NCBI GenBank assembly: GCA_948567375.1
Contig: OX419758.1
Span: forward strand, 28,091,001 to 28,155,000
Origin: Lunularia cruciata
Taxonomy: Eukaryota > Streptophyta > Marchantiopsida > Lunulariales > Lunulariaceae
Direction: 5' to 3'
DNA: 64,000 nucleotides
Positions 43,001-52,494 of the stretch are shown here, piece after piece. The notes below the pieces were generated by a model. That model ran no database searches and had not been told where the DNA came from. It saw only the letters and a list, made by a program, of their open reading frames with translations. Each line of letters opens with the position of its first letter. Within the stretch, counting starts at the first letter, position 1. Position numbers and translations under genes: made by a program.

Positions 43001-44826
43001 ATTACATGGTGATTTTGGAAGACAAGGAGGCTCTCAAAGCTTTTGAGGAGCTCAAGCAATCCCTTGTTGTAGCTCCAATTCTTGCTAAACCTGATTGGAG
43101 TAAGCCTTTCATCCTCTACACTGATGCTTCTAATGTAGCTATAGGATGCACTCTTAGTCAATTAGACCAAGATGGGCATGATCATCCAATAGCTTATGCT
43201 AGTAGGCAGATGGTTTTAGCAGAGAAGAACTACTCTGTCATAGAGAGAGAAGGGTTGGCAGTGATCTTTGGTCTCAAGAAGTTTAGACACTACTTGATTG
43301 GAGGGAAAGCCACAATTGTCACGGATCACAAGGCTTTGAAGTACATCTTCAACAAGCCTAATGTTGAAGGGAGACTAGCAAGGTGGATGATACTCTTGTC
43401 TGAGTATGACTACACAATTGAGGATAGGCCAGGAAAGAAACATGCAAATGCTGATTTGTTATCTAGAGCCTATGATCATGAAGGAGATGAGCCAGTAGAT
43501 GATTCCTTCCCGGATGAGGAGCTCATGACAATCTCAGTCACTCAAGAGATCCCAATGGAGTACAAGGAGATTGTGGATTTTGTGACAAGAGGTAACTATC
43601 CAGAAGGGATGCATGCTAGGGAGAGGAAGGCCCTTGCAGCAAGATCTAGACCTTACACAATGGTGGAGGATATTCTTTTTCACCAAGGAGCAGATGGTCT
43701 ACTTCGAAGAGCAGTGGGTAAGGAAGAGTCTATCCTACTCATAAAGGAGTTTCATGAAGGTTTAGTATGTGGAGGACACTTTGCAGGAAAGGTGACTGCT
43801 TTCAAGATTCTAGATGCAGGTTACCATTGGAGAGGGATTTTCAAGGATTGTCTTGATTATTGCAAAACTTGTCATGTTTGTCAAGCTTTTGCTAGAAAGT
43901 CTACATCCACTCCACCACTTAAATCAATTCCATTGCTAGGACCTTTTGAGAAGTGGGGAATTGATTTTGTAGGACCTCTCAATAGAACCCCAAGGAACAA
44001 TCGGTACATTGTGGTAGTTACTGATTACCTTACCAAGTGGGTTGAGGCTAGACCATTGAGGGACAAGAATGAAGATGAAGTGGGTAGATTTCTTTATGAA
44101 CGCATTATCACTAGGTTTGGATGCCCTTTGGAGTTGGTTTCTGATAGAGGAGGAGAGTTTACAGGAAGCATTACTACAGCCATGCTACGACATTTCTCTA
44201 TCACACATAGAGTAACTACATCCTATAAGCCAAATTCCAATGGCTTGGCAGAGAGAACCAATCAGACCTTGTGCATGATGTTGGCCAAAGATGCAGAAAT
44301 GGAGGGGGCTAAACATCATTGGGACAAGAGGATTCATGCAGTTTTGTGGGAGTATAGGACAACCATGAAGACTTCCACTGGATATTCTCCATTCCAATTG
44401 GTGTATGTTATTGAGTCTACCTTACCTATTCACTTTGATCTTCCTACCTTCCAAAGCATTCATAGGAGATTGAAGAAAGCACAAGGAAGTGATGCAGGGA
44501 AGTCAAGGAAGGATCAACTCATGGAGTTGGAAGAGGCAAGAGCAGTTGCTATGGTTCGAGTGGAGCAAGCCCAAAGGAAACAAAAGGAGAGCTATGACAA
44601 GAGGCAAGGCAAGAAGAAGGTGGAGCCTTTCAAAGAAGGTGATTGGGTAATGTTGTTTGATTCCATTCGATTCAAGAGAGTGCAAAAGAAGTTTTTGCCT
44701 AAGTACTTTGGACCTTTCATAGTAGAGAAGGTGTGGGGCAATTACACCTATGATCTCAAGGAGTTGGGAGGAAGACACTTTGATAGGATTAACCATGATA
44801 AGTTGAAGATGTACCATAGAAGGTAG
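40003..44826 (+). CDS. Element F gag-pol polyprotein, 1607 aa, intact
   Basis: A single frame starting ATGGGGAAA after a purine-rich leader. Capsid core at residues 1-190 (ALTWYESEY, FVGGLRPQI). CCHC knuckle CFGCGGRGHIQRNC at 282-295. Aspartic protease VDGGSAVN with Asp502. RT with Asp828 (FGDGYSGYNQI) and FIDD at 890-893. RNase H YTDAS with Asp1041, TDHKAL and NADLLSR. Integrase with His1251, His1259, CKTCHVC at 1287-1293 and the triad Asp1321, Asp1381, Glu1417, with 35 residues between the last two as expected. The GPF-type tail (YFGPFIVEKV) ends HDKLKMYHRR with no chromodomain. Gag and pol are in one frame, so no frameshift is needed; the protease would cut the products. Confidence 0.97.
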   Translation: MGKLPVFFGKDGEDVEAFVRDFKRACIGNNERRKNEWASLLPDFFEDAALTWYESEYQKRERREGEEESWEILTSALIENFLPDESYERLMSEVTFLKQGDGEKVRVYVERVEKLESRFRIVLRKGGDDVETTMIGIGAMLTKNFVGGLRPQIRSKVRYEKPSSKVEAIKIAIRMEESLEGDESDLVVKEVVHPPQGYKYGGTSDTLVTRVAPQVVVAPILAPPPKDPLQTITEQLADLKINVVQLWEKREVDQNVGRGPRSYGNYPYRGGQPANNFNDRNCFGCGGRGHIQRNCPNSTYHGGRGYEGANRGKEGGSETQVAPNPNKGKGIASIDVVESKYEKGECSNSKGLNLELLAQEKKRARFAEDVHSSQGFTSSKDTPMSTRSTRTSTPSTTKTPRKKLGMEDFLISKQQWNYNVLEDVGSHKANITVGQLIALNPTLRKELRGGLSSTRSKKKKKAKVPVSMGVVDAKPAPWEACEYASKIDVRVNGHNIKDALVDGGSAVNAMSERLMKKLGMIPSRPSTFVVSMANKQQVRPVGVMDKVVVSVMGVQNLMTFQVLKDSSYDLLLGRPWLRAARTTDRWHKGYLRIGPSNHRVTVPVTNTTNTSHSDTPSSNYWESNSEEGASGVDTSMEEETSTEEDESESDSDVYPLCAMDFAPKPEVLKDPDKSPLTLEEVERRLSTLKYGPNVTKEEKVRFEEIFRKFIHVFAFSYKDLKEVTLEEHKIEVESHARPIRQKQRRIPPISLVVKEEIDKLKEAGFIFEVENSEWVSPIVIVKKKNGKLRVCVDYKKLNAVTKKDYYPLPFIDEILEEVAGHERYSFGDGYSGYNQIKIAPEHQQLTTFTTPWGTYAFKVMPFGLCNAPATFQRFMNKVFEPFIGKFVRDFIDDFCVYGSKEEHFEHLIKILQRLDEANASLNPEKCIFGCEEGLLLGHIISKDGIAVDPEKVRKISDLPFPSSLKKLRQFLGMVGYYMRFIFSFSNKAYALTIYMKKGVDYMVILEDKEALKAFEELKQSLVVAPILAKPDWSKPFILYTDASNVAIGCTLSQLDQDGHDHPIAYASRQMVLAEKNYSVIEREGLAVIFGLKKFRHYLIGGKATIVTDHKALKYIFNKPNVEGRLARWMILLSEYDYTIEDRPGKKHANADLLSRAYDHEGDEPVDDSFPDEELMTISVTQEIPMEYKEIVDFVTRGNYPEGMHARERKALAARSRPYTMVEDILFHQGADGLLRRAVGKEESILLIKEFHEGLVCGGHFAGKVTAFKILDAGYHWRGIFKDCLDYCKTCHVCQAFARKSTSTPPLKSIPLLGPFEKWGIDFVGPLNRTPRNNRYIVVVTDYLTKWVEARPLRDKNEDEVGRFLYERIITRFGCPLELVSDRGGEFTGSITTAMLRHFSITHRVTTSYKPNSNGLAERTNQTLCMMLAKDAEMEGAKHHWDKRIHAVLWEYRTTMKTSTGYSPFQLVYVIESTLPIHFDLPTFQSIHRRLKKAQGSDAGKSRKDQLMELEEARAVAMVRVEQAQRKQKESYDKRQGKKKVEPFKEGDWVMLFDSIRFKRVQKKFLPKYFGPFIVEKVWGNYTYDLKELGGRHFDRINHDKLKMYHRR

Positions 44827-44863
44827 AGAGACCTTCACTTTGAGGACAAAGTGAAAACTTAGT

Positions 44864-44874
44864 CCGGGGGTAAA
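44864..44874 (+). other. Element F polypurine tract
   Basis: CCGGGGGTAAA immediately precedes the 3' LTR. Confidence 0.75.
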
Positions 44875-45553
44875 TGTAACACCCATTTGTGCATGTGTGT
44901 GGTATTGTGATATTTAGCTTGGTATTACAAGTACTTAAGAGATATTATTTATATAGAGATAAAGGATGGTTCTATATTAGTCATGGTTAGCTAAAGTTAG
45001 TCATAGCTAAGATAGATGGGACCTTACTTTAGAGGAAGTAGAAAAGATGAGCACCACTATTTTGGATTTTAGTGTGTTGACTTGGTATTATTCCTAGGTG
45101 TTTGGCTTTGGGGAAAGAGTTGAGAACTCTTGGGCCCGCAAGCCTTTTTGTTTTGGATTCTTCTTTAGTCCAAGGATAGCCCATGTGAAGGAATCCTTGC
45201 TTTAGTGGTTGGGTCAAGATAAGGGGAATATGCCCATGTGAATGGATATTCCTTTCTACTTTTTGACTTTACTTGACTTTTAGTCTTGTAATTTGAGTTA
45301 CTACGGTAATTAGTAACTTTGGTACGTAACTATTTCACAAGTATATAAACAAAGAGTGAGGAGGTACTCATCATCCTTTCATTTGCAACTATCTCTCTCT
45401 CATTGAGTTCTCTAGTGAGCAATGTCTTGAGTCTTGGAGTGTTAGCCTTGGAGGAGTATGATGGAGTTGGGGTTCCTTGCCTTCTTAGTCCATGGTGCGC
45501 TACCATAATAGCCATCAGAGGTTCATCCTGAGTGAGAGACAGGCCGGCTCACA
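44875..45553 (+). repeat. Element F 3' LTR (679 bp)
   Basis: Same length as the 5' LTR and no difference seen. The GGAC target duplication follows at 45554. Confidence 0.96.
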
Positions 45554-45557
45554 GGAC

Positions 45558-46400
45558 CAATCCAATAGTCCCCCAACACCCGATGCATTTGATCCATGAA
45601 GACTATTGGAGCATTAGTGAGTCCAAAAGGTAGAACTCTCTACTCAAAATGCCCATACCTTGTGCAAAAGGCAATCTTTTGCTCATCCTCTTTGTCAATA
45701 TAAATTTGCCAATAGCCGCTACAAAGATCTAGCTTGGAAAAGTAGCGTGCTCCACTTAGTTGATCAAATAGGTCATTGATCTAAGGCAAGGGATATGCAT
45801 TCTTCACGGTTTGCTTATTGAGCCCACGGTAATCAATACAAAAACAAAGTCCTCCATCCTTCTTTGGAACAAATAGTACCGGTGCTCCCCAAGGAGAGGC
45901 ACTATGTTGTATGAAATCTTTCTCCAATAACTCTATAAGTCTTGTTTGCAACTCCTCCAACTCCTTTGGTGAGAGCCAATAGATCGGTCTACTCACTGGA
46001 GTACTCCTTGGCAATAACTTGATCTTGAAGGGTATACCTCAATTGGAGGGAAATCCCTTTGGTAGATCATCCAGAAACACATCCACAATTTCTTGAACTA
46101 TCCAATCAACCATTGCTTGATGAGGCTCTTGGTCCTCCTTGGATTGTTCTTGTGCAATCGGTTTGATCTACATCGCAAATATAGACTTATCTTCCTCCAA
46201 AGCTTGCTCTATGGCTGCTTTACTAACAAACTTCTCTTCCAAGGACTCATCTCTCTTCCAAGCTTGCTCCATGATTGCCTTCTTGGCAAACTTCCCATCT
46301 TGGGACTCATCTCCCTTCCAGATTTGCTCTATGGCTACCTTCTTGACCAACTTCCCATCTTGGGACTGATTATTCTTAGGTGTCTTACTCAGAGGTGCTA
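45558..46400 (-). pseudogene. Element G RT N-terminal half
   Basis: Continues G to the right of F. 46014-45781 is open ([50 protein letters not shown]). After a stop, YFSKLDL-type motif A and LPFGLTNAP follow toward 45570. F interrupts just before the VVVFLDD motif. 46093-46400 is a repeat-like Lys/Glu-rich linker between protease and RT, with three imperfect copies of about 60 bp (AWKRDESLEEKF-type). Confidence 0.7.
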
Positions 46401-46439
46401 GACAACCTAATCGGAAATTCCTACCTTGGTGTTGTACTT

Positions 46440-46810
46440 GAATTTGTCATCGGGTCCAATCGAATTGAAACTTATGACGTTCAAGCCAAGGTAGACCCAA
46501 AATGATATCATAGTATAGAGGTGCCACTACAAACCTTATACACTCCAAATACTCCTTCCTAATCTTGAAGGTAACAAGATGTGAGGTCCGGAATGTAGAA
46601 CCCTTTCTACCATCCGCCATCTTCAACCTACTTCCAAACACTGGCTTGATAGGAATACCCAATTCCTTTGCTACTTGCATAGACATGCAATTCTCTGAAC
46701 TTCCAAAATCAACCAAAATCCTACAACCCTGATTAGATATCATACCTTGCAAGTGAAGCAAACTTGCATAAGTTGAGCTTTCAATCCCATTGGAACTAAT
46801 CAAGCTCCCA
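46440..46810 (-). pseudogene. Element G protease
   Basis: Open stretch 46803-46447. The catalytic site reads ILVDFGSSENCMS where active families have VDSGSTHNF-like D-S/T-G, so Ser/Thr is Phe. It ends with IILGLPWLERH, the typical ILG-x-x-WL flap/end motif of plant gypsy proteases. Confidence 0.75.
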
Positions 46811-47721
46811 GTAGGTGGCTCAAAATCTCCTATTGGGATTCTTTCTTTCCCTAATCATTCCGTTCCACAATCTCCATCTAGGCAACTTGTCAAGGTCACA
46901 CATTCCTAAGTGGGCATTTAGCAATGCAATGTCCCACTTAGGCGACAATAAAAACAACCTCCATTTTATTGCAATATTTCTCTATTTGCTGTACCAAGTG
47001 GTCTCCGTTGGATAACATCAATCTCCAGTGGTGCTGGTTATTCCATCCATGCATAGTGTACTGGTAGGCCTTGTGTAGGTCGAGGGCAAGACCAAGTTGT
47101 TGCAACCAAGGAATCAAAGCGCTCAACCAATTGCATGGCTTCTTCTATGTTTTGTAGTTCCCGCATGGTCACCTCCAATTTGGTTTGTGAGTTCAATCCC
47201 CACACAAATTGATCTAGAACTTCACCTTCTTGTATATTTAGAATCTGCATGATGATGTTTTAAAATTGTGTGATGTAGCTCCTTATTGAGCCAACTTGCT
47301 TCAACTCCGCCAATTTATCTTGTGAGGCACGGGTGGCATTTTAGTTTGAAAGCAACCCAATATTGCATCCTTGAACTCTGCCCATGTCAAAATTGGTGCA
47401 ACAATCTTTCGTTTCAAAATTGCCACCAAAGTTTTGCCACACCACTAATTGGCTAGAAGCCAAGAGAATCTATTTCTGTTCATCTTGAAGATTGGTGGCT
47501 TCAAAGTAATGTTTGCAATCAAACACAAATTTTTCCATTGTGCTTGAAAGATTCTTGCCTTCAAACACCTTGGATTTTGGAAACCAAATGCAATCTTCTT
47601 CAACTTGAATTGGCGCTCTCTCTATATGTTCTTGTCATTGCTGATCTTGTTCATCTAGCAATCAAGTCAAATGCTCAATTTGTTGTTGCATCGCAAGGAT
47701 GACATCTAGTATTGCCGCCAT
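46811..47721 (-). pseudogene. Element G gag, broken
   Basis: Start taken as the ATG at 47721 (MAAILDVILAMQQQIEHL). Readable parts include FPKSKVFEG and KHYFEATNL near 47520, and VLDQFVWGLNSQTKLEVTMRE near 47215. The zinc knuckle near 46975-46930 reads CFYC but its His and later residues are changed. Many stops. Confidence 0.65.
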
Positions 47722-47754
47722 AGCTACTACTCTATCCCACTACTCCCACTTTAT

Positions 47755-47970
47755 TTAATTGATTAACACATAGATACAACACGTCCACCATTCTCCATAA
47801 GTTACAACCAAAAGTATCAAGGGTTCCTCAGACACGGTGATCATATGTAGAAAATCCTGCCCAAAGCGCGAGGTGATGAATTGTATGAGATGATGCTTGG
47901 GTAATATCTGGACATGAAAATCCCAATGGTTTGGTGGAAGTAGATTTGGTGGTCCATAAATTCCATCCAT
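47755..47970 (-). CDS. Element G leader ORF, 71 aa, related to the leader ORFs of A/B/E
   Basis: ATG at 47970 in the context ATGGGATGGATG, which is shared with leader ORF1 of B. FHVQILPK, then FGQDFLHM, then LILLVVTYGEWW and IYVL line up with B ORF1 (FHIKVMYI, FGAEFMDKV, VILPVVIYDREW, IYIL). It lies between the primer site and gag. Unknown function. Its survival in an otherwise decayed element may be chance, but the resemblance across two families argues that it was a real gene. Confidence 0.5.
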   Translation of the reverse strand: MDGIYGPPNLLPPNHWDFHVQILPKHHLIQFITSRFGQDFLHMITVSEEPLILLVVTYGEWWTCCIYVLIN

Positions 47971-47977
47971 CCCATTC

Positions 47978-47992
47978 TTACTCTGATACTAA
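47978..47992 (-). other. Element G primer binding site (Met tRNA-like)
   Basis: Next to the LTR the minus strand reads TTAGTATCAGAGT, resembling TGGTATCAGAGC. Confidence 0.6.
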
Positions 47993-48405
47993 TGTAAAAG
48001 ACCAAGATTGAGGAAAGAAATAGGAGAATGGAAACTTACATTGAGACACTTGAATGAGGGAAAGCTCCAAATGCCTAGCATGAGCTTTGGCTTTGGTATT
48101 TATAGGTAGCATACAAGGCCCTTGAGAAGCTTCTTTGAGCCACTTTCTTAGAGTGCAAGCCAAGTTAACTAGGAAGCTTCTCAAGAAGATTCCTTCTAGA
48201 AGCCGCCTACTTGACGTGCAAGCTAAGCTAGTTAAAAGCTTCTAGAAGCTTCCTTCTACAAGCTACCTACTTGGAGCATAAGTTAACTAGTCAGGAAGCT
48301 TCCCAAGAAGCTTCCTAGATGCTTTTGGAATATTCTAGGCTAATTTGGCTTATTCTCTACTTTGTTAGCCTTACTACCTACGTCGCTAAACTCCATACTG
48401 CTACA
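47993..48405 (-). repeat. Element G 5' LTR (413 bp)
   Basis: Homologous to 34978-35402. TATA box at 48098-48105 (minus strand). Heat-shock-type repeats at about 48124-48320, with a perfect TTCnnGAAnnTTC at 48240-48252. Confidence 0.93.
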
Positions 48406-49440
48406 TCTAGAGCACCTCGTTTTTTATGTCATTTATATTATATATTAAAAATTGGACACTTTTTACACTTACTCTATGCTCCAAGTAATCTATTTTAGAC
48501 TTGCCAAACTTGCACTTTGAGACTTTGGCATACAACTAGTTGTGCTACAAAATCTTGAGGACTTCTTGTAGATGTTGATTGTGCTCTTTCATTATCCTAC
48601 TATATACTAAGATGTCATCAAGGAAAATGATAATAGAATTATCCAAGTATGGACAAAATATATCATTAATCAAACTCATGAAAGTGGATGGTATGTTAGT
48701 GAAGCCAAATTGCATCACTAGGTACTCAAAGTGAGCATACGTTGTTTGAAAGATAGTTGTGTATGTCTTCCTTTGCAATCTTGATTTGGTTATGATTGCT
48801 TCACAAATCAAGTTTGGTGAAGTGTTTTGCCCCATTAAGTTGATCAAGATGTCATCCATGCAAGGTAATGGAGAATGTGAAATTCATTTTTTAGGCAAAA
48901 TTGAGGCCTTGGTAGTCAATGCACATTTGTATTGTACCATCCTTCAAGACAAGAGCTCCATTTGGTGATACATTGGATTTGATAAACCATTTTCATAGCA
49001 TATCTTCAATTTGAACCTTGCACTCCTCCAACTCATGAGGTGATATTAGATATGAGGCCTTACAAGGAGGTATCTTCTTAGGAAGTATCTTGATTTTATG
49101 ATCTATTATCCTCTTTGGTGTTAATTGTGAGGTAAATCATCAAGAAAGACATCTTGAAACTCATTAATCATATCTTTCAAAATTTCAAGAATTTGTCCAT
49201 TGAGTTATGCACTCTAGGCTTCTCTTATTAGACCCATGATACAATCTTTCTATCTTACCAATAGTTGTTGTCCCTATTGACATAGAGAGACAATTCTTGC
49301 CTTTGGGATCTTTCCTTATCTCCAATTATCTTTTAATGGCTAGTTCTCCCTATTTTCCTTCTCCAATCTACCATGAGGTTGTAGTGCTCTATCCATGGCA
49401 TGTGTAAGATCACATCATAATGAGTTAACCATATCACTCA
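48406..49440 (-). pseudogene. Element E RT N-terminal and catalytic part, broken
   Basis: 48859-48545 is open and includes HFEYLVMQFGFTNIPSTFM and the intact catalytic [11 protein letters not shown]. Upstream (to 49440) decayed pieces match the B RT N-terminus. Cut on its C-terminal side by G at 48406. Confidence 0.75.
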
Positions 49441-49881
49441 CCATTCAATTTCTTCTTGATACTCTCTTATAGGGAGTACTACCTTTTTAGGTAACAAATC
49501 AATCCTCTCTATCTGACCATTAGGTAACTCTACTTCTTCATTCTCATCTTTCTCTAGTTCCATCCTCAACCTTATTACAACAAAGCAAGACATGAAATTC
49601 TCAATTGCGCCAAGCTCTATCAATATGGTCACCTGATTAATTTTTAGGACTCCATTTACAACAATCAATTGTGATTTTGTCTTCCTCAACCCTTCCACAC
49701 TTTTCCTCTTCTTCCTTCCTCCCCTTTTACTTCTCTCAATTGAGCCAATAGGGCCATGAGTACATTTATTGGTTAACTTTGTTTTCCGATGTGATTTCAA
49801 CATCCTCTTCTTTGATTTGTCTCTCCAAGTTGTCCAAAGGTTGCATGTATGGAGGTCAAGGGTCCCTAGGAAGGTAGGCAC
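49438..49881 (-). pseudogene. Element E protease region
   Basis: 147-codon open stretch. The site reads ILIELGAIENF; B has LIDLGATENF, so the catalytic Asp is Glu here. Followed by VELPNGQIERID and EYQEEIEW. Preceded by a basic linker. Inactive. Confidence 0.65.
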
Positions 49882-50839
49882 AATAATTGATGGCTATGTG
49901 CCTAACTTGGCTGCAATTGTAACTACATTGTTATTTTGCTCAAGCCTCTTCTCCTTGTGGGATTCCTTTTCTTTGACGCATCTTTGTTTTCCTTGGAGCA
50001 ATTGTGCTCCTTAGTCTTGAAAATGAATATTGCTCAATTCCATAGGATTTGGTCCACCAAAGTGCAATGTTTCATCCGATAATGTTGTGTTGGTACTCCT
50101 CCAAGCACTCTTCTTATTCTTTGAGCATTACACAATGGCTTCAAAAATAGTGTGAGGGTTTTGTACCATTACTTCTTGTTGAATTTGCTCTTCTAACCCC
50201 CATTTGAAAATTTCAAGAGCTTCTATTGGGCTCATATTGGTAATCACAACCTATTGATCAAGAAATGCCTCCATGTATTCTTGTATGCTATTTTTATGCT
50301 TCAATTCTCAAAGTCAAGTTTGAGCCATCTACACAAAATTCACAGATTGGAATTTCTCTATTAGCCTTTCTTACATTGCCATTCAATCATCTCTCTTCCT
50401 TCTACCAAGGCTGATTGTCCCCAAGCATCATATCATATAATGGTTTTATTGATCAAGTACCCACATGCAAACATGTCTATAGAATGATCAGTGATCTTTG
50501 GTAGGAATAATCAAGAGTATGAATCAATTCATTGAGATCCATTTTTCCATTGCTCCCATGGAATAGTGTTCCTTGTAATGCTTGATGTTGCATATCTTCT
50601 TCATCCATAGTAACATTGCAGCTTCATTGTTATCAAGGTCAGTGTCATCAGCATAAGTGACACTCTAGGTACTTTGGCCATTGTTATTGGGTTTTGGGAT
50701 GATTCCCCTTCTTATATTACATGATCATTCTTGAAAGTACATAATTAACTTTATATACCTCCATTGTCATTGTGATCTTGTGGAACTTGTTCAACATCCA
50801 CTACATTCCTTGCATCAAATCTTGTAACTATGGCTCCAT
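49882..50839 (-). pseudogene. Element E gag, broken
   Basis: Start taken as the ATG at 50839 (MEPQLQDLMQGM). Core segments match B. The zinc knuckle near 49930-49885 reads SYNCSQVRHIAINYC, with the first Cys changed to Ser. Multiple stops. Confidence 0.6.
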
Positions 50840-50869
50840 GATTGATACACACGATAGATGCTCAATTGA

Positions 50870-51320
50870 TACTACTTCCTACTCAAATTTGTACTTCATA
50901 AAAGGATTAATATGATCAGAAGGGGCATAGATGATTGGGATAACTATTGGGACCTCAAAGGCTATCACTCATTGATAATATTCCTCACCTAAATTTTAGA
51001 TTACAAAATCCCTAAACATCACTTTTGGTCTAACTACATAATGGATTTCTAGTTGAATGTTGAAAGAGAGATGAGTTGGTATATTCAGACCCATTGTATC
51101 ATAATAGGATGTAAATTGTCAAATTCCACTCTCTATTGTATATCACTACAAGTAGAATCATAGTGTTTGGTGAATTCATTACTATGTCCATGAAGTCCGC
51201 TCCAAAATGGTAAACAAGATATACTCTCAATTACTCACATTAGATGTACATAATCTTGATATGTAATGAATTCAAGAAAGGAAAGTGAGGTGTAGGAAAT
51301 CATCCCCCAAGAGCATCCAT
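50870..51320 (-). pseudogene. Element E leader ORF1 and ORF2 remnants
   Basis: ORF1 begins at the ATG at 51320 (MDALGG) and keeps VYLVYHFGADFMDIVMNSP and VVIYNREWNLTIYILL before its TGA. A few bases on, ORF2 starts (MGLNIPTHLSFN) and keeps YVVRPKVMFRDFV and VIAFEVPIVIPII. Both have internal stops. The arrangement equals that of A and B. Confidence 0.5.
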
Positions 51321-51457
51321 CTCATCCTCTCTCTCAAACACCAATTTGTTGGTTGTATTACTTTTTCTCCCCTCAAAATTACTCAATCTTAGTATCTTGT
51401 GTTCCTCCAAGAGGGGTGATCCACTCACTTGGATTAAAACACCTACTTTAATACCAT

Positions 51458-52082
51458 TATAATTTACTAAGGACAAGAGAAACTCCAAGAGAAATACAAG
51501 AGGGGAAACACAAGAGAAACACAAAGTTTTGTTACTCAATACTTTGATACCCCAAAAGAGCACCTTATCTTTATTATACAGCAAAGAGGATTCACTCAAA
51601 GGGAGCTACACTCCTTGATTAAATACATGGATTGGTGACATGTTAGCAAGCTCTACCCTTATATTAGCTTCATGGATTGCTGATATGTTGATCCTTGTCT
51701 TATTTGGTTGGTCAAAATAAGTTTGACCAAAGGGACTCTTTGAGAATTCTTCATGTAGGAAGCTCAAAATAGCATGGGTGATGTACCATTGGGAAGATCT
51801 TGATGAGACAAACAAGAGGGAGAAGGAAATGCCTTTCTCCCTAGAGTGGTATTTCCTTTTGCCAAAGTAGGAAGATGATTCCATTTTCAAGGCTTAATTC
51901 TTTTGTTTAGCACTCCAAAATTGACTTAAGTTTTTAGTGTATTTTTGAACTCTAACTCACTAGTAGAAGTACTATTTTGGTAACACTTCTATCTGATCTA
52001 CTTAGACCATCATTATAACATCTTTAAAGATATTATCAAGCCAATTCTACCCTAGATAATCTATTTAGATAATATTGTTACA
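51458..52082 (-). repeat. Element E 5' LTR (625 bp)
   Basis: Plus-strand terminus TATAATTTAC (mutated from TGTAAT) and ATTGTTACA. A degenerate Met primer site (ATGGTATTAA) adjoins at 51448-51457. Lacks the doubled U3 block of A and B. Confidence 0.85.
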
Positions 52083-52494
52083 AAAGGCTAATCTATATTG
52101 CACAAGATTATCCATAGGTTTTGTGATATGGACTAACATCTAAAGAAAGTCCTTTGCACTAGTGAGATCTCTGTTTTAAGGGACTTTAGATAACCTTTAT
52201 CTATAGATAAAAAACTTTACATAATACATCCCTGTAAGTTTGTCCATGCCTCTCTTGATATGGATATGAATGTGAATGAGTAGTGGTCATATGGTAAGAA
52301 TGCTTGTCCAAGCAGTTCATTTATATTGGGAAAATCCTCTAAGGAACATTTGATATAGATTTGCATCTATAAGGATACACATTGCTATTCTACTTGTGTA
52401 GTATAATACCAATTTACATCCTATACATCCACAAAAGGCTATTATATATCCGATGGATTTCTAAAAGACATTAAGTATATATATAATAAAAAAA
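52083..52494. other. Intergenic DNA with degenerate repeats
   Basis: No gene. Phrases like GATATGGAnnAACATCTA recur at about 52122, 52251 and 52350, as they do at 28056-28430 on the other side of E, so E seems to have landed in a degenerate repeat. Confidence 0.4.

Larger units (their letters stand above)
37755..45553 (+). mobile_element. Element F: complete, apparently intact Ty3/gypsy retrotransposon, duplication GGAC
   Basis: 7799 bp. LTRs of 679 bp each begin TGTAACACCC and end CCGGCTCACA. I compared them block by block and saw no difference. GGAC flanks both sides (37751-37754, 45554-45557). Primer site, polypurine tract and a single uninterrupted gag-pol ORF are all present. No chromodomain. 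The Asp-tRNA-like primer site and the protease and RT wording (VDGGSAVN, FIDDFCVYG) place it near the Tat/Athila branch (inference). It is the youngest element in the window and sits in the RT gene of G. Confidence 0.96.
34978..48405 (-). mobile_element. Element G: Ty3/gypsy chromovirus with heat-shock-element LTRs, duplication TCTAG
   Basis: LTRs at 34978-35402 and 47993-48405, with TCTAG at 34973-34977 and 48406-48410. Without F it is about 5.6 kb, a size typical of small chromoviruses such as the Reina group (inference). Minus-strand order: leader ORF, gag, protease, RT, RNase H, integrase, chromodomain. It is inserted in the RT region of E and is itself interrupted by F just before its RT catalytic motif. 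Two integrase catalytic residues are lost. Confidence 0.93.
28467..52082 (-). mobile_element. Element E: old Ty3/gypsy chromovirus of the A/B family, split by D' and G
   Basis: LTRs lie at 28467-29051 and 51458-52082 in minus orientation. Subtracting the D' solo LTR and element G, each with one target-duplication copy, leaves an interior of about 5.10 kb, against 5.09 kb in B. Flanks share AAAG next to both ends (4 bp; a 5th base does not match). Gene order on the minus strand is two leader ORFs, gag, protease, RT, RNase H, integrase, chromodomain. Every ORF is degraded. It is older than D', G and F, which sit inside it. Confidence 0.88.

Noticed and set aside
40225-44886. Several minus-strand frames of 70-170 codons across 40.2-44.9 kb
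   Set aside because: They are shadows of the intact F gag-pol on the plus strand.
46093-46401. Leucine-rich plus-strand protein with internal repeats
   Set aside because: It is the complement of the repeated Lys/Glu-rich linker in the pol of G.
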